From contig JAEUWH010000084.1 in assembly GCA_016785955.1 (NCBI GenBank), positions 50,914-114,913 of the forward strand: 64,000 nucleotides of DNA, written 5' to 3'. The DNA is from Pseudobdellovibrionaceae bacterium (GTDB lineage: Bacteria > Bdellovibrionota > Bdellovibrionia > Bdellovibrionales > Bdellovibrionaceae). Of the stretch, positions 19,104-28,401 are shown in pieces; position 1 is the first letter of the stretch; every line of letters starts with the position of its first letter. A program made the translations under genes and the position numbers. Under the pieces are notes generated by a model, which searched no databases, had not been told where the DNA came from, and worked only from the letters and a program-made list of their open reading frames with translations.

Positions 19104-20348
19104 TTATTGGTCTTTTGATGCTGCACGACGTTTCATCCAGAAATCATACCCAGTACTGAAGAGAAAAAATGATCCCGACATCAAGTAGGGTATCGAAGGA
19201 TCAAGAATTCTTGGATAACTTAGGAATAAGCAGCCAAAAAGCCACAGTAGTAACGACGGACCGGCCAAGATCCACACTCGAGCATCTCTAAATCCGCCTA
19301 TAAGAAATCCTAGAACTCCTAATGCAATAAACCACCAATGCTTATTTAATATTAGCTTGTCCAAATCACTATAGAAAAGCGTGTTACGATCTACTTTTGT
19401 TAATCCTTCATCAGTGGAAACCAAGCTATAGGCAATACGACGTGGAATCACCTCAAAAATATATTCCGACCAGTTGTCTTTTATCCAAAGCTTAACATGC
19501 TGATTTGCATACTCCATCGCCTGATAGTCGTTAGCGAACATTCTTGTTGCAGAATCTTGCAGTTTATCGATTGTCGTCTTTTCTGCAGAGTCTACCGATT
19601 TCATTTCACCTAATTCCCACAAAAAGCTGTAGGGCCCCTGAGTCGACGTAAAAAGAAATTTTCCATATAGTTCTTTGGCTCTTAATCCCCAGGGTAGCCA
19701 AACTAAAAACATTGTGATTCCTAATATGGCTAAGTTTTTAAGAGCAGATTTCTTGAGCGGCCAAGATAACAGCAATATAACGATGGGAATACTAGTTACC
19801 ATTAGGAACTGCGGTCGATGAAAAATGGCGGCCATTGTTAAAAAACCACTGAGAATAGTCCATTTGATGCTTGGTTTTCTATGAAGATTTAAATAACACC
19901 AGGTCAACACAACAATAAAAATTTCCGAGAAGTACTCAGTCGAAAGCTTAAAGCTCCAGAAAACCGAAGACAGTGAAACCGCCACAAGCCCGAACATAAA
20001 CAAAAAATACCTACGAAGACGATCATCGTTATATAGGTACCGAAATAGAATCAATAAGCTTAAAAAGTGAATGCTAACTTGAAATGGGGCCCAAATATCT
20101 AAATCAAAAGACTGCCGAATAAAAAAGTAAAATGAAATCAGTATTGGAAAAGTCGGCGGCTTATATGATTGCCAAAATCCTTCGATTTTGAATGCTAAAT
20201 TATCATATAGTATCGTCGCAATTTTAAAATAATCGTACATGTCTGAAAACGGCTCTTCCGTTATTTTCATCCAGTACGCAAAACGCAATCCTAGAAACAG
20301 AAAACAAATCGCGACGAAAACCCAAATAGGCTTATTTTTCTTTAACAT
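19104..20348 (-). CDS. Polytopic membrane protein, GT-C (ArnT/PMT-like) candidate
   Basis: The 414-residue protein has about nine or ten hydrophobic helices. An acidic motif follows the first helix (EEPFSDMYDYFKIA), a position matching the catalytic Asp of GT-C enzymes. Next comes a YKPPTFPILISF segment, similar to the YKPPLYP motif of PMT/ArnT relatives. GT-C enzymes use polyprenyl-phosphate sugars at the periplasmic side. It is the first gene of the minus-strand operon that makes the GDP-dideoxyhexose. Confidence 0.7.
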   Translation of the reverse strand: MLKKNKPIWVFVAICFLFLGLRFAYWMKITEEPFSDMYDYFKIATILYDNLAFKIEGFWQSYKPPTFPILISFYFFIRQSFDLDIWAPFQVSIHFLSLLILFRYLYNDDRLRRYFLFMFGLVAVSLSSVFWSFKLSTEYFSEIFIVVLTWCYLNLHRKPSIKWTILSGFLTMAAIFHRPQFLMVTSIPIVILLLSWPLKKSALKNLAILGITMFLVWLPWGLRAKELYGKFLFTSTQGPYSFLWELGEMKSVDSAEKTTIDKLQDSATRMFANDYQAMEYANQHVKLWIKDNWSEYIFEVIPRRIAYSLVSTDEGLTKVDRNTLFYSDLDKLILNKHWWFIALGVLGFLIGGFRDARVWILAGPSLLLWLFGCLFLSYPRILDPSIPYLMSGSFFLFSTGYDFWMKRRAASKDQ

Positions 20349-20439
20349 GAATGAAATTTATCGTCGGATTAATACTTTCTTGTCAATACATACAGCAATA
20401 ATTTAAGCTTATTTCTCTTTTAATTCGGAGATAACAGGT
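20349..20439. promoter_or_regulatory. Divergent intergenic region with Shine-Dalgarno for the 20440 TTG start
   Basis: These 91 bases separate two divergent genes. A GGAG at 20427-20430 lies 9 bases before the TTG at 20440, supporting that non-ATG start. No clear promoter hexamers could be assigned by eye. Confidence 0.4.
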
Positions 20440-21507
20440 TTGAAAATTTTTATTGAAATTTCTCATCACGGGTACGGGCATTTGTCGCAAACTCAATTGG
20501 CTCTAGCGCCATTCCTTAAATCAAATCCCGATGTTTCCCTATTCGTAAGAACCAAAATTTCTAAGGACCTGGTCGAAAAGAGATTTGATAAACAAGTTTC
20601 GCATCTTTACGAAGCCGCCGATCCGGGTTTGTCAATGATAGACGCTTTGGCCGTAGATGAGATAAAAACTCGGGAAATTTACCATCTATGGCTAAAAAAT
20701 TGGGACCAGGAAGTAAAGCATATTAAAAACCATATCGAAACGATTAAACCAGATCTCATATTGAGCAATATTTCATTTCAAATTTTAGAAGTAGCCTCAA
20801 AAATGTGCATTCCCAGCATTGCTCTTAGCTCGCTAAACTGGTCACTCTTAGTAGGTCAGTATTTAAAATCAGATCCCAAACTTGCAATTCTAATTGAGAA
20901 AATGAATGCAAGTTATAACTCAAGCTCTCGATTTATAGGCGTCAAACCAGGTTTGAATCATGAAAATGTAAAACTTAAGGTTTTTCACTCTCTCCCATTT
21001 CCTTTCGAGAAAATAGATAAAAAAGAAATATTAAAAAAGCTTTCAATTCAAGATCAACAAACAAAGATTTCCTTAATTACTTTCGGTGGAATGGACTTGG
21101 TATTCAATCCTGAAAACTGGAAAGTACCGTCAGATTGGATTGTGTTAGTTCCCGACTATATCCCTATTCGCGGTCCAAGCATATACCATTATTCTAAATT
21201 AAGCATTCCGGTTAGCACTTTAATATCTGGCATCGACTTAATCATTACGAAAATGGGATATGGAATTGCAAGCGAAATAGGAGCTGCACAGACACCGTGT
21301 TTTTATCTTCATCGCCCGGGCTGGCCTGAAGAGAAACCCTTCAAGGAATGGCTTAGCCAAAGAACTTTTTGTGAGGAATTATCTTTAGAAAATTTTATGA
21401 ATGGCACTTTCGTAAATTCTTTGCCTGCCGAGAAAAAGACGTACAATCTAATTAAAGACGACTTTACCTTACTTGATTTAGGAAAAGAAATACGAGATTT
21501 AACCTAG
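20440..21507 (+). CDS. MurG/GT28-like GT-B glycosyltransferase candidate
   Basis: The 355-residue soluble protein begins FIEISHHGYGHLSQT, a glycine-rich loop as in GT28/MurG-type and GT-B nucleotide-sugar enzymes. The C-terminal half carries DLIITKMGYGIASEIGAA followed by YLHRPGWPEE, the diphosphate/donor-binding region. This pattern also resembles the GT-like N-domain of some bacterial kinase fusions, so the donor is uncertain. A TTG start with a GGAG ribosome site is used. It overlaps the convergent ABC ATPase gene by 9 bases. Confidence 0.75.
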   Translation: MKIFIEISHHGYGHLSQTQLALAPFLKSNPDVSLFVRTKISKDLVEKRFDKQVSHLYEAADPGLSMIDALAVDEIKTREIYHLWLKNWDQEVKHIKNHIETIKPDLILSNISFQILEVASKMCIPSIALSSLNWSLLVGQYLKSDPKLAILIEKMNASYNSSSRFIGVKPGLNHENVKLKVFHSLPFPFEKIDKKEILKKLSIQDQQTKISLITFGGMDLVFNPENWKVPSDWIVLVPDYIPIRGPSIYHYSKLSIPVSTLISGIDLIITKMGYGIASEIGAAQTPCFYLHRPGWPEEKPFKEWLSQRTFCEELSLENFMNGTFVNSLPAEKKTYNLIKDDFTLLDLGKEIRDLT

Positions 21508-22239
21508 GCCCTCGTAATACTTCGCCCCTTCGTCAGGGTTACCATCGAAGCCTAATTTACCGTTATTAAAAACTAGACATCTAGTACAGAAGTTTCGTAC
21601 TTGGTCGGGAGAGTGAGTAACTAACACCACGGTTCTTCCCGCTCTATGAAGTTCTCTAATTTTATCTATACATTTTTGTTGAAACCACAAATCACCAACG
21701 CTTAATACTTCATCGAAGAATAAAATCTGTGACTCCAAATGAGTCGCGATAGAAAATCCTAAACGAACAACCATACCACTCGAATAGTTGCGAATGGGCT
21801 TATAAATATGATCACCCAGCTCAGTAAACTCAATGATCTGTTTTAGTTTTTCTTTAGTTCTTGCGCGCCCGTATCCAAGGATAGCTGCATTAAGAAAAAT
21901 ATTTTCATAGCCGGTTAATTCGTCACTAAATCCAGCACCCAGCTCTAATAGTGGTGCAATCCGCCCACTAGTTCTTATCATTCCCTTATCTGGTGAATAT
22001 ATTCCAGAAAGAAGTTTAAGAAGTGTACTTTTACCAACGCCGTTTTTTCCCATGATACCAACAAACTCACCTTCATTGATATTAAAAGAAACGTTGTCTA
22101 AAATGGTGACTCGACTCTTTTGACCGATATCGAGCTTACCTTTCGTAAGATTAATTAAGACTTTCTTAATAGAGTGAGGTCGATCCATCCAATTTGTAAA
22201 CGACTTCGACACATTTATCGCTTGAATTACAGGACGCAT
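21499..22239 (-). CDS. Polysaccharide ABC exporter ATPase (Wzt-like)
   Basis: This ABC ATPase shows Walker A GKNGVGKST, signature YSSGMVVRLG, Walker B ILFFDEVLSVGD and the H-loop VTHSP. The ATG at 22239 is preceded by GGAGG with a 9-base spacer inside the permease end, and gives 246 residues; an upstream ATG at 22257 is also open. At this length it lacks the C-terminal carbohydrate-binding domain of the longer Wzt proteins, so export would not be gated by terminal-sugar recognition within this chain. It pairs with the permease at 22241 to move a lipid-linked polysaccharide across the inner membrane. Confidence 0.93.
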   Translation of the reverse strand: MRPVIQAINVSKSFTNWMDRPHSIKKVLINLTKGKLDIGQKSRVTILDNVSFNINEGEFVGIMGKNGVGKSTLLKLLSGIYSPDKGMIRTSGRIAPLLELGAGFSDELTGYENIFLNAAILGYGRARTKEKLKQIIEFTELGDHIYKPIRNYSSGMVVRLGFSIATHLESQILFFDEVLSVGDLWFQQKCIDKIRELHRAGRTVVLVTHSPDQVRNFCTRCLVFNNGKLGFDGNPDEGAKYYEGLG

Positions 22240-22240
22240 T

Positions 22241-23035
22241 TTATAGATCCTCCACAATTCGGCGAGACACTCCCGTACTTACAAAATGAAAAACTAGAAC
22301 AAAGAATAGACTCCAAGAGGCCATTATACCTAAAGCGTTAAGACTTAAAGCATTTCCATAGTAATAAACTTGATGAATACTATCGAAGAAAACTCCAAAT
22401 GGGTTAAGATACACAATCATTTTAAACTGCTCAGGAATCATATCTGTTTTATAAACTATAGGAGTAAGATAAAACAGGACTTGAAGAACAATAGACATGA
22501 TATGACGAAGATCACGGAAGTATACAAACACTATTCCCAATAGAAATCCGACCGAATAGGTCAGCAAAAATAACATAAATAAAATGGGCAACAAATAGAG
22601 GGAATTTATACTCAGTGAATGCCCAGTGACGAAACTAAAAAAGAATAGAACTGGAATCGACACCAATAAATTTACAAGATGAGTCACATTTTCAGATAAA
22701 TTAAATACATTCAACCGCAGAGGAATTTTATTAAACAGCGTATGATTCCCAACGATCGTCTCTAAGCCAGAAGTTAAGCTATTAGTTACAAATCCCCACG
22801 GCAAAACCCCTGATAAAACGAATACCAAGTAATTTTCGATATCCATTTTAACAACATACTTAAATACGAAATAATAAACGAAACCGGATAACCCAGGCCC
22901 TAGCAACGACCAAACGATCCCAAATAAAGAACGTCGATACTTCAACTTCAAGTTTCTTAAAACCAAATGAAATACAACGAACTTATGATCTAAACATAGA
23001 AATGAACGAAAAAAATTAGAAACAAACATCATCAA
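22241..23035 (-). CDS. Polysaccharide ABC exporter permease (Wzm-like, ABC-2 type)
   Basis: The 264-residue inner-membrane protein has about six hydrophobic helices. Its N-terminal LVLRNLKLKYRRSLFGIVWS segment is the standard coupling-helix region of ABC-2 polysaccharide/polyol-phosphate exporters. FRDLRHIMSIVLQVLFYLTP near the C-terminal third is another family hallmark. It is sandwiched between a glycosyltransferase (4-base overlap upstream) and the ATPase, forming the export module of an ABC-dependent glycan pathway. Confidence 0.92.
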   Translation of the reverse strand: MMMFVSNFFRSFLCLDHKFVVFHLVLRNLKLKYRRSLFGIVWSLLGPGLSGFVYYFVFKYVVKMDIENYLVFVLSGVLPWGFVTNSLTSGLETIVGNHTLFNKIPLRLNVFNLSENVTHLVNLLVSIPVLFFFSFVTGHSLSINSLYLLPILFMLFLLTYSVGFLLGIVFVYFRDLRHIMSIVLQVLFYLTPIVYKTDMIPEQFKMIVYLNPFGVFFDSIHQVYYYGNALSLNALGIMASWSLFFVLVFHFVSTGVSRRIVEDL

Positions 23036-24915
23036 TTATCAACTTTATAGTAAAAACTTTTTCGTGGTTGTACATTGCCTAACGCAGCGAAGATAGTAGC
23101 AGAAGACTCGAAATCTTCAATGGCATTTTTAGCACGTGATTTGCTTTCAAAATGAACACCTTGAGCCTGCGGGTTATAGAAGCAATGAAACCCTTCGCGA
23201 GCAACTCGCGCACATAAGTCAGTGTCGCTAAAAGCAATTGGAAAAATGGCTTCGTTAAACCCACCTACTTTTTCAAAAACATCCCTGCGAATCAACATAC
23301 ATGCGGCAGTTACGGCATCCACTATCCGTTGAATGGAGTGAAATCCTTTAGCCTCTTTAGCACTTTGATAATTGGTATGCGACCAACACACCTCGAAAGT
23401 ATACTGATCATCGCGGCAGTCGATTCCTCCATGCTGCAATGTGCCATCTGGATATAACAACTTACATCCTACTGCGCCAATTTTAGGTTGTTCCATCCAT
23501 CGAAACATCTCGAAAACCGCATCAGAATTTAAAACGACGTCATTATTCATAAATAGAATATAGGGAACCTTAGAGAATCGAGATGTCCTAGCCGCCACAT
23601 TACAAATACGCGAAAAATTAAAAGGTTCATCATGTTCAAGAATTTCCAAGTCTAGTGCTTGAGAAAATTTCTGCGACAACGTAGAACTCATTTTAGCGTC
23701 GTTGCTGCGGTTATTAACCAAAGTGAGTTTAATATTAACACCTTTTTGTTTAACTAGAGATTCGACGGCTTGAATGGTCATCTCTAACTGATCTTTGAAC
23801 GGCATTACAACGTGAATGTCATTTACCACCGGCGGCACAGGATGCGCTTCGTACGTGGTATTTATTTCGCCACTGGCTACAGCCCAATTCAAATTCGCTG
23901 ATTTTACATAGTCTCTAAGCGCTTTAAGACCAGCCTCGCTGGCATAATCCTTTACACTTGTGCTTTTTGCTGTGCTTTGCGCGTGAACCCGCCAAGCGTA
24001 TAAACCCACCGGGCACCTTTTAAACTGCGCCCCCGCGTGATGAAGTCTTAACAGTAAGTCGTAGTCTTGAGCCCCATCGCATTCCATACGACAACCTTCG
24101 ATTTTATTAAAATAGGCCCTAGGAACTAATAAGCAATGACAAATCCAATTCACGAAAAGATAGGGCATCGAAGCCTCATCGGCTTTACGTAAATAACTAG
24201 TCGGCACCCTGTTATTGAATTCATCGATTTTAAATTCATCACAATATAGCACCACATTTTCGGGATTTGGCTCAAACCGCAAAATCTGATCATATCGAAA
24301 CAAAAGATCACTTCGAATCCAGTCATCATGATCAACCAGGAGAAGATAATTCCCACTTGCCTTTTTTGCTAAATTATTTGTCGTTTTAGATATTCCGCCC
24401 TTGTTTTCAACACGGTCAAATTCAAAAAACTTCATATTGCTGATAGCAATGGGGCTATCCTTAAGTAAACCCTCAATGTAATTTTTAATTTCTGCGGGTT
24501 GTGGTCCATCGAAGCCAATAAGCAATTCATAGTCCTCCACGGACTGAGCCAAGACGCTCTCTACTAAAATTTTGAAATACTCTAACTTGGGTTTATAGAC
24601 AGGAACTAAGATTGAATAAAAAAAACTTTTGCCGGTCTTCGCTTTCTCTATTTCATATAGGCCGCGGGTCGTAACCTCTAGCCTACTTAACTGGTCACGA
24701 CTATAATCCCCAATCATGCCCTCTTGAGAAAAGTAGCGACTTAAAAAAATTGGGTTCTGAACACAAAAATTCTTAATGATTCGCTGAAATTGACCAACAA
24801 TGGCCTTGAAGACTAATACAATTTTTCTAATATTTCTCTGAAGCAAAACCACATTCAATAAAGCCAGGAAAAACAGCACAATAAGAGAAAGTAATTTGAG
24901 TATTTTGCGAAACAT
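23032..24915 (-). CDS. Tandem GT2 glycosyltransferase with N-terminal membrane anchor
   Basis: The 627-residue protein starts with a hydrophobic helix (LLSLIVLFFLALLNVVLL, about 8-25), then two GT2 domains. The first runs about 80-320: FYSILVPVYKPK, LLIGFDGP, and LLLVDHDDW as acidic motif. The second runs about 365-615: IHVVMPFKDQ, LTLVNNRSND, YILFMNNDVVL, and a terminal AFSDTDLCARVAREG. Dual-GT2 proteins of this type build repeat or adaptor sugars in ABC-exported polysaccharides. Its overlap with the permease gene supports an export-coupled role. Confidence 0.88.
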   Translation of the reverse strand: MFRKILKLLSLIVLFFLALLNVVLLQRNIRKIVLVFKAIVGQFQRIIKNFCVQNPIFLSRYFSQEGMIGDYSRDQLSRLEVTTRGLYEIEKAKTGKSFFYSILVPVYKPKLEYFKILVESVLAQSVEDYELLIGFDGPQPAEIKNYIEGLLKDSPIAISNMKFFEFDRVENKGGISKTTNNLAKKASGNYLLLVDHDDWIRSDLLFRYDQILRFEPNPENVVLYCDEFKIDEFNNRVPTSYLRKADEASMPYLFVNWICHCLLVPRAYFNKIEGCRMECDGAQDYDLLLRLHHAGAQFKRCPVGLYAWRVHAQSTAKSTSVKDYASEAGLKALRDYVKSANLNWAVASGEINTTYEAHPVPPVVNDIHVVMPFKDQLEMTIQAVESLVKQKGVNIKLTLVNNRSNDAKMSSTLSQKFSQALDLEILEHDEPFNFSRICNVAARTSRFSKVPYILFMNNDVVLNSDAVFEMFRWMEQPKIGAVGCKLLYPDGTLQHGGIDCRDDQYTFEVCWSHTNYQSAKEAKGFHSIQRIVDAVTAACMLIRRDVFEKVGGFNEAIFPIAFSDTDLCARVAREGFHCFYNPQAQGVHFESKSRAKNAIEDFESSATIFAALGNVQPRKSFYYKVDN

Positions 24916-25009
24916 TTCTTGTTTTCCAGCCTTTTAAAACTAAGATGTATTTTTCCTACCCTATACTGTCACTAGTTTTTTTTCAAACTCTATAGTATCG
25001 TTTACCTAA

Positions 25010-25561
25010 ATGCTCAAAAACCGCTTCAAAGCAAATCTATCCTACATTTTCATGTTTTTCTTGATTGTTCTGCAAGTTTTCATGATCAGTCGCTATAGCA
25101 TCGATATTCCATATTTCGACGAATGGGAACTCTTTCGGCCAGATTCTTTTTTAATAGATCCTTCCGTTAAAAACCTTGTTGCCCAGCATAACGAACACCG
25201 GTCGGTGCTGCCGAATTTGGTTTTTAGCCTTTACTATCACGCGCTAGACCTTCATTTTCCCACTACATTTCTATTAAATTTTGCCGTTTTTACTTTGTTG
25301 TTTCTTCTGTTTTTAAAATTTTCGTACAACTTAAAAAATAAACCGTTTATCGCGTTGTCGTCACTAATGGCTTTCTCTGCCCTGAACTATGACAACCACC
25401 TTTGGACGTTCCAGATTCAATGGCACTTCTTTTTACTTTTCTTAATTTTAAGCTGCTATTTGCTTTCAATAAGCCATACTTCCTACAGAAATATTATTTG
25501 GTTCATCGTTTTACCTTTTTGCATGCTATATTCTTTGTGCTCGGGCAATGATAGTGCATAG
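25010..25561 (+). pseudogene. 5' fragment of a polytopic membrane protein gene
   Basis: These 183 codons encode a typical N-terminal half of a long membrane protein: three or four hydrophobic helices and an acidic aromatic loop (YFDEWELFRP, HNEHRSVLPN) like those of GT-C/DUF-type polysaccharide proteins. The frame ends abruptly at TAG, exactly where antisense sequence of a nucleotide-sugar dehydrogenase remnant begins. Full-length relatives would be expected to be more than twice as long. I read it as truncated by recombination rather than as a complete small protein. Confidence 0.7.
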
Positions 25562-26497
25562 AAGTCATACTTAAAATAGCTACTTTTTTATTTTTCAAAG
25601 TTCCCAGTTTCTCTTCAAGCTGATCGGCTAAAAATACCGGCAAACCTTCATTTACGAGCATCACTGATTGTCTTAAGAAAAAGTGATTTTTGTGAAATGC
25701 AGACATTTGCATCGTGTCTTTAAATAAACATGGTCCTGCCGCTAATCCTGGTTTTGCAAAATGCTTCGCTCGAGGACAATCACTAGTGATGGTACCATAT
25801 ATTTTGCAAAAATCTAAACCTTGTAATTCAGTCATCATGTAAAACTGGTTAGCAATCGCGAACTCCAAATATCTCCAAGTATTTGTCATTAACTTCGCTA
25901 ACTCTGCTTCTTTGGGATTTAAGCGAATAATTTTTGGAGCGATAGTGCCGAACAGGTCAGCTCTTCATTTTCAACCTCTGTAGTCATTGCGGATACAATT
26001 TGCGGTAATTTATAGATTTCCTCGATGCCTTTGCCATGCAAAATACGCTCGGGGCAAAAAGCTAATTTACAAGAACCAAGTTTTTTTCTAACAAGTTGCG
26101 TGCGATTTCGCTAATGCCTGGGTATACGGTGCTTCGAAGTACAACTAAGTTGTTTTGGATTTAAATATTCTAAATAGGATTGAATGACTTTGGTGACATC
26201 ATGAACATGAGGATATGATGTTCATCTATTGGAGTTCCGGTAACAAAAACTACAACGTTAGTTTCTAAAAGAACTTTGGGATCAGTCGTTGCAACTAAAT
26301 TTCTGCCGACAGCTTTTTTTAAGTATTTCCTCCGCCCCCTCTTCGATAAAAGGCAACTTTCCAGAATTGACTAAATTAACTGCAAGGGTATTGATATCCA
26401 ATAAATTAACTTTCAAGTTCGCATTGGCTAGAGTAACGCCCAATGGAATTCCTACATGGCCACAACCACCAATAATTGTTACTACTTTCATTTCCAT
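25562..26497 (-). pseudogene. Decayed nucleotide-sugar dehydrogenase (WecC/TviB-like)
   Basis: On the minus strand the start (ATIIGGCGHVG-like NAD motif) is clear near 26480. Downstream, recognisable dehydrogenase pieces occur in shifting frames: LVATTDPKVLLE and VTGTPIDEH around 26230-26300, VVLRSTVYPG near 26130, LAFCPERI near 26060, LPQIVSAM near 26000, then KEAELAKLMTNTWRYLEFA and AAGPCLFKDTMQ between 25910 and 25720. At least three small indels break the frame. The C-terminal domain ends around 25560 at the junction with the truncated membrane gene. Intact homologues oxidise UDP-GlcNAc/ManNAc-type sugars to uronic acids. Confidence 0.85.
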
Positions 26498-26611
26498 ACC
26501 TCAGAAGACCAAATATTAATTATTTTAGGCGGTTACGCAATAATATAGTATAAAGCGAAAATTCTCTTTTCACATAGAAACAATGGAATTTTAAAGGTTT
26601 TGAGATTTTCT

Positions 26612-27379
26612 CTACAAACCCCATTTAGAGAAATATTTAAATACAGATTCGATGTGGTATTTTAACAGTTTGATCGACTTGTAACTGCCTTTTCCGTGTG
26701 CATGATAGATGTGAACAGAAGGAAAATGAATGTTCTTGGCAATCTGCCCGGCCCTTCTAGAAATGTCGACGTCCTCCATATACATGAAAAATCGCTCATC
26801 AAAGCCCTTAATTTGCTTTAAAACATGATTTCGGAAGAACATGAAACAACCCGACAAACTCGCAACCTCCATAATTTCATCGTAATTTTTATCTCGCATT
26901 TCAAAAAGATAGTTGTTTTTTTCCTTCAATTTTCTGGTCCCAAATCGGCGGATAAATAAATCATAAGGCCTTGGCAAACGCTTACACAAATACTGCAATT
27001 GGCCATCCGGATAGTAGACTTTGGGAGTAAGTAATCCGACATCGTCATGACTGTCCATGTATTCAAAAATCTTAGGAAATACCTCGGACCCAAAATATAC
27101 GTCGGGATTTAAAATCAAATGGTACTTATAATTACCGGCTAAAGATTCTTTAATCGCCACGTTGTGTGCGGCTCCAAAACCTATGTTTTTATTAAGAAAC
27201 TGGTAATGCTCATTTTTTTTTAACTGGAGCCAGGAAAAATATGACTTTTCAGGGGAATTGTCGATTAAAAATAGTTCATACGGTGTACCTGATTTACGAA
27301 TAGACGTTATTACATCTTCAATTTGCTGCTTCGGATTGCAAAAAAGGACTATCGAAATCGACAATTTGTTATCAGGCAT
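26612..27379 (-). CDS. GT2 rhamnosyltransferase-like (WbbL type)
   Basis: The 255-residue protein opens LSISIVLFCNPKQQ, with LFLIDNSPEKS near residue 40, YHLILNPDVYFG as the acidic motif and GFDERFFMYMEDVDISRR as the acceptor motif, which are characteristic of WbbL-like GT2 transferases. A TTG 30 bases upstream (27409) would add 10 residues, but the ATG at 27379 fits the family start better. It acts in the cytosol on a lipid-linked acceptor, plausibly using dTDP-rhamnose made by the rml genes in this window. Confidence 0.87.
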   Translation of the reverse strand: MPDNKLSISIVLFCNPKQQIEDVITSIRKSGTPYELFLIDNSPEKSYFSWLQLKKNEHYQFLNKNIGFGAAHNVAIKESLAGNYKYHLILNPDVYFGSEVFPKIFEYMDSHDDVGLLTPKVYYPDGQLQYLCKRLPRPYDLFIRRFGTRKLKEKNNYLFEMRDKNYDEIMEVASLSGCFMFFRNHVLKQIKGFDERFFMYMEDVDISRRAGQIAKNIHFPSVHIYHAHGKGSYKSIKLLKYHIESVFKYFSKWGL

Positions 27380-27477
27380 AGCGCTATCATACCAGGTACC
27401 CTTGCTCAATCAACTGTTCATAATGCGGGAGTGGTTCTTTTCTTGAATCCCTAAGCCGTCTGTATTAGTACTATCGA

Positions 27478-28401
27478 GTGGAATCAATACAAATCGCGGC
27501 GATCATAACATGCTACTTTCCAAAGAATGAGGAGCTTACTCCTTTGCTTGCATCGATCAATAACCAGGTCGATGTGATTTTTCTTGTAGACAACGGCGGC
27601 CTGGCGAATTTTTCTATACCAGAATCTATAAAATCTAAAATTGAAGTTATTTCTGCCAATAAGAATTTGGGAACTGCCGGCGGTTACAATCTAGGGTGCC
27701 GAAGAGCGTGGGAAAAAAAATGCTCTCATGTTTTACTTCTAGATCAAGACAGCGAATGCGATCAAGATATGGTCAAAAATTTGATAAGTTTAGAAACGTA
27801 TCTAAAAAAGAATAGTGAAAAAGTTGCAGTTGTTGGACCTTACTACATATGTAAATCCAATAACCAACCGGCTCCATTCATTCAACATGAAGGCCTTCGT
27901 ATTCGTCGAATATACGAAACGGATTTAAATTTACCAAAAAGTTCAAACAACCAAAAATACACCCCGTGTAGTTATGTTATTTCCTCAGGCTCATTGATCA
28001 GCCGTCAATCTTGGAATGATATCGGCGAAACGTACGACGGCTTATTTTTAGATTTCACAGACATTGAGTGGGGCCTACGTTCAGCGACTAAAGGCTATCA
28101 ATGTTACGGATCTTTTGATGCAAAAATGTATCATATCATCGGCGACGAGCAACTTAGTCTGTTAGGACGTAAAATTTCCTTACACAGCCCACTTCGACAC
28201 TATTACGCATTTAGAAATTGCGTTTGGCTAGCAAAACAAAACTATGTTCCAGGTGGAACTCGATTCAACTATTTAATTAAATTGGCCCCAAAACTTTTGG
28301 TTTACTCCTGGTTTTCTTCAGAACCCCTTCAACAATTGAAATCCATGATTTTAGGAGTGAAAGACGGAATTTTTAATCGCATGGGAGCTTTTCAAAAATG
28401 A
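27478..28401 (+). CDS. GT2 rhamnosyltransferase-like
   Basis: The 307-residue protein begins at GTG and reads IQIAAIITCYFPKNEE, then VIFLVDNGG near residue 35, ANKNLGTAGGYNLG, and LLLDQDSE as acidic motif near residue 88. LDFTDIEWGLRS near 195 is the acceptor site. These match bacterial GT2 rhamnosyltransferases. It overlaps the flippase-GT fusion gene by 4 bases, so both probably act on the same glycan. Confidence 0.86.
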   Translation: MESIQIAAIITCYFPKNEELTPLLASINNQVDVIFLVDNGGLANFSIPESIKSKIEVISANKNLGTAGGYNLGCRRAWEKKCSHVLLLDQDSECDQDMVKNLISLETYLKKNSEKVAVVGPYYICKSNNQPAPFIQHEGLRIRRIYETDLNLPKSSNNQKYTPCSYVISSGSLISRQSWNDIGETYDGLFLDFTDIEWGLRSATKGYQCYGSFDAKMYHIIGDEQLSLLGRKISLHSPLRHYYAFRNCVWLAKQNYVPGGTRFNYLIKLAPKLLVYSWFSSEPLQQLKSMILGVKDGIFNRMGAFQK

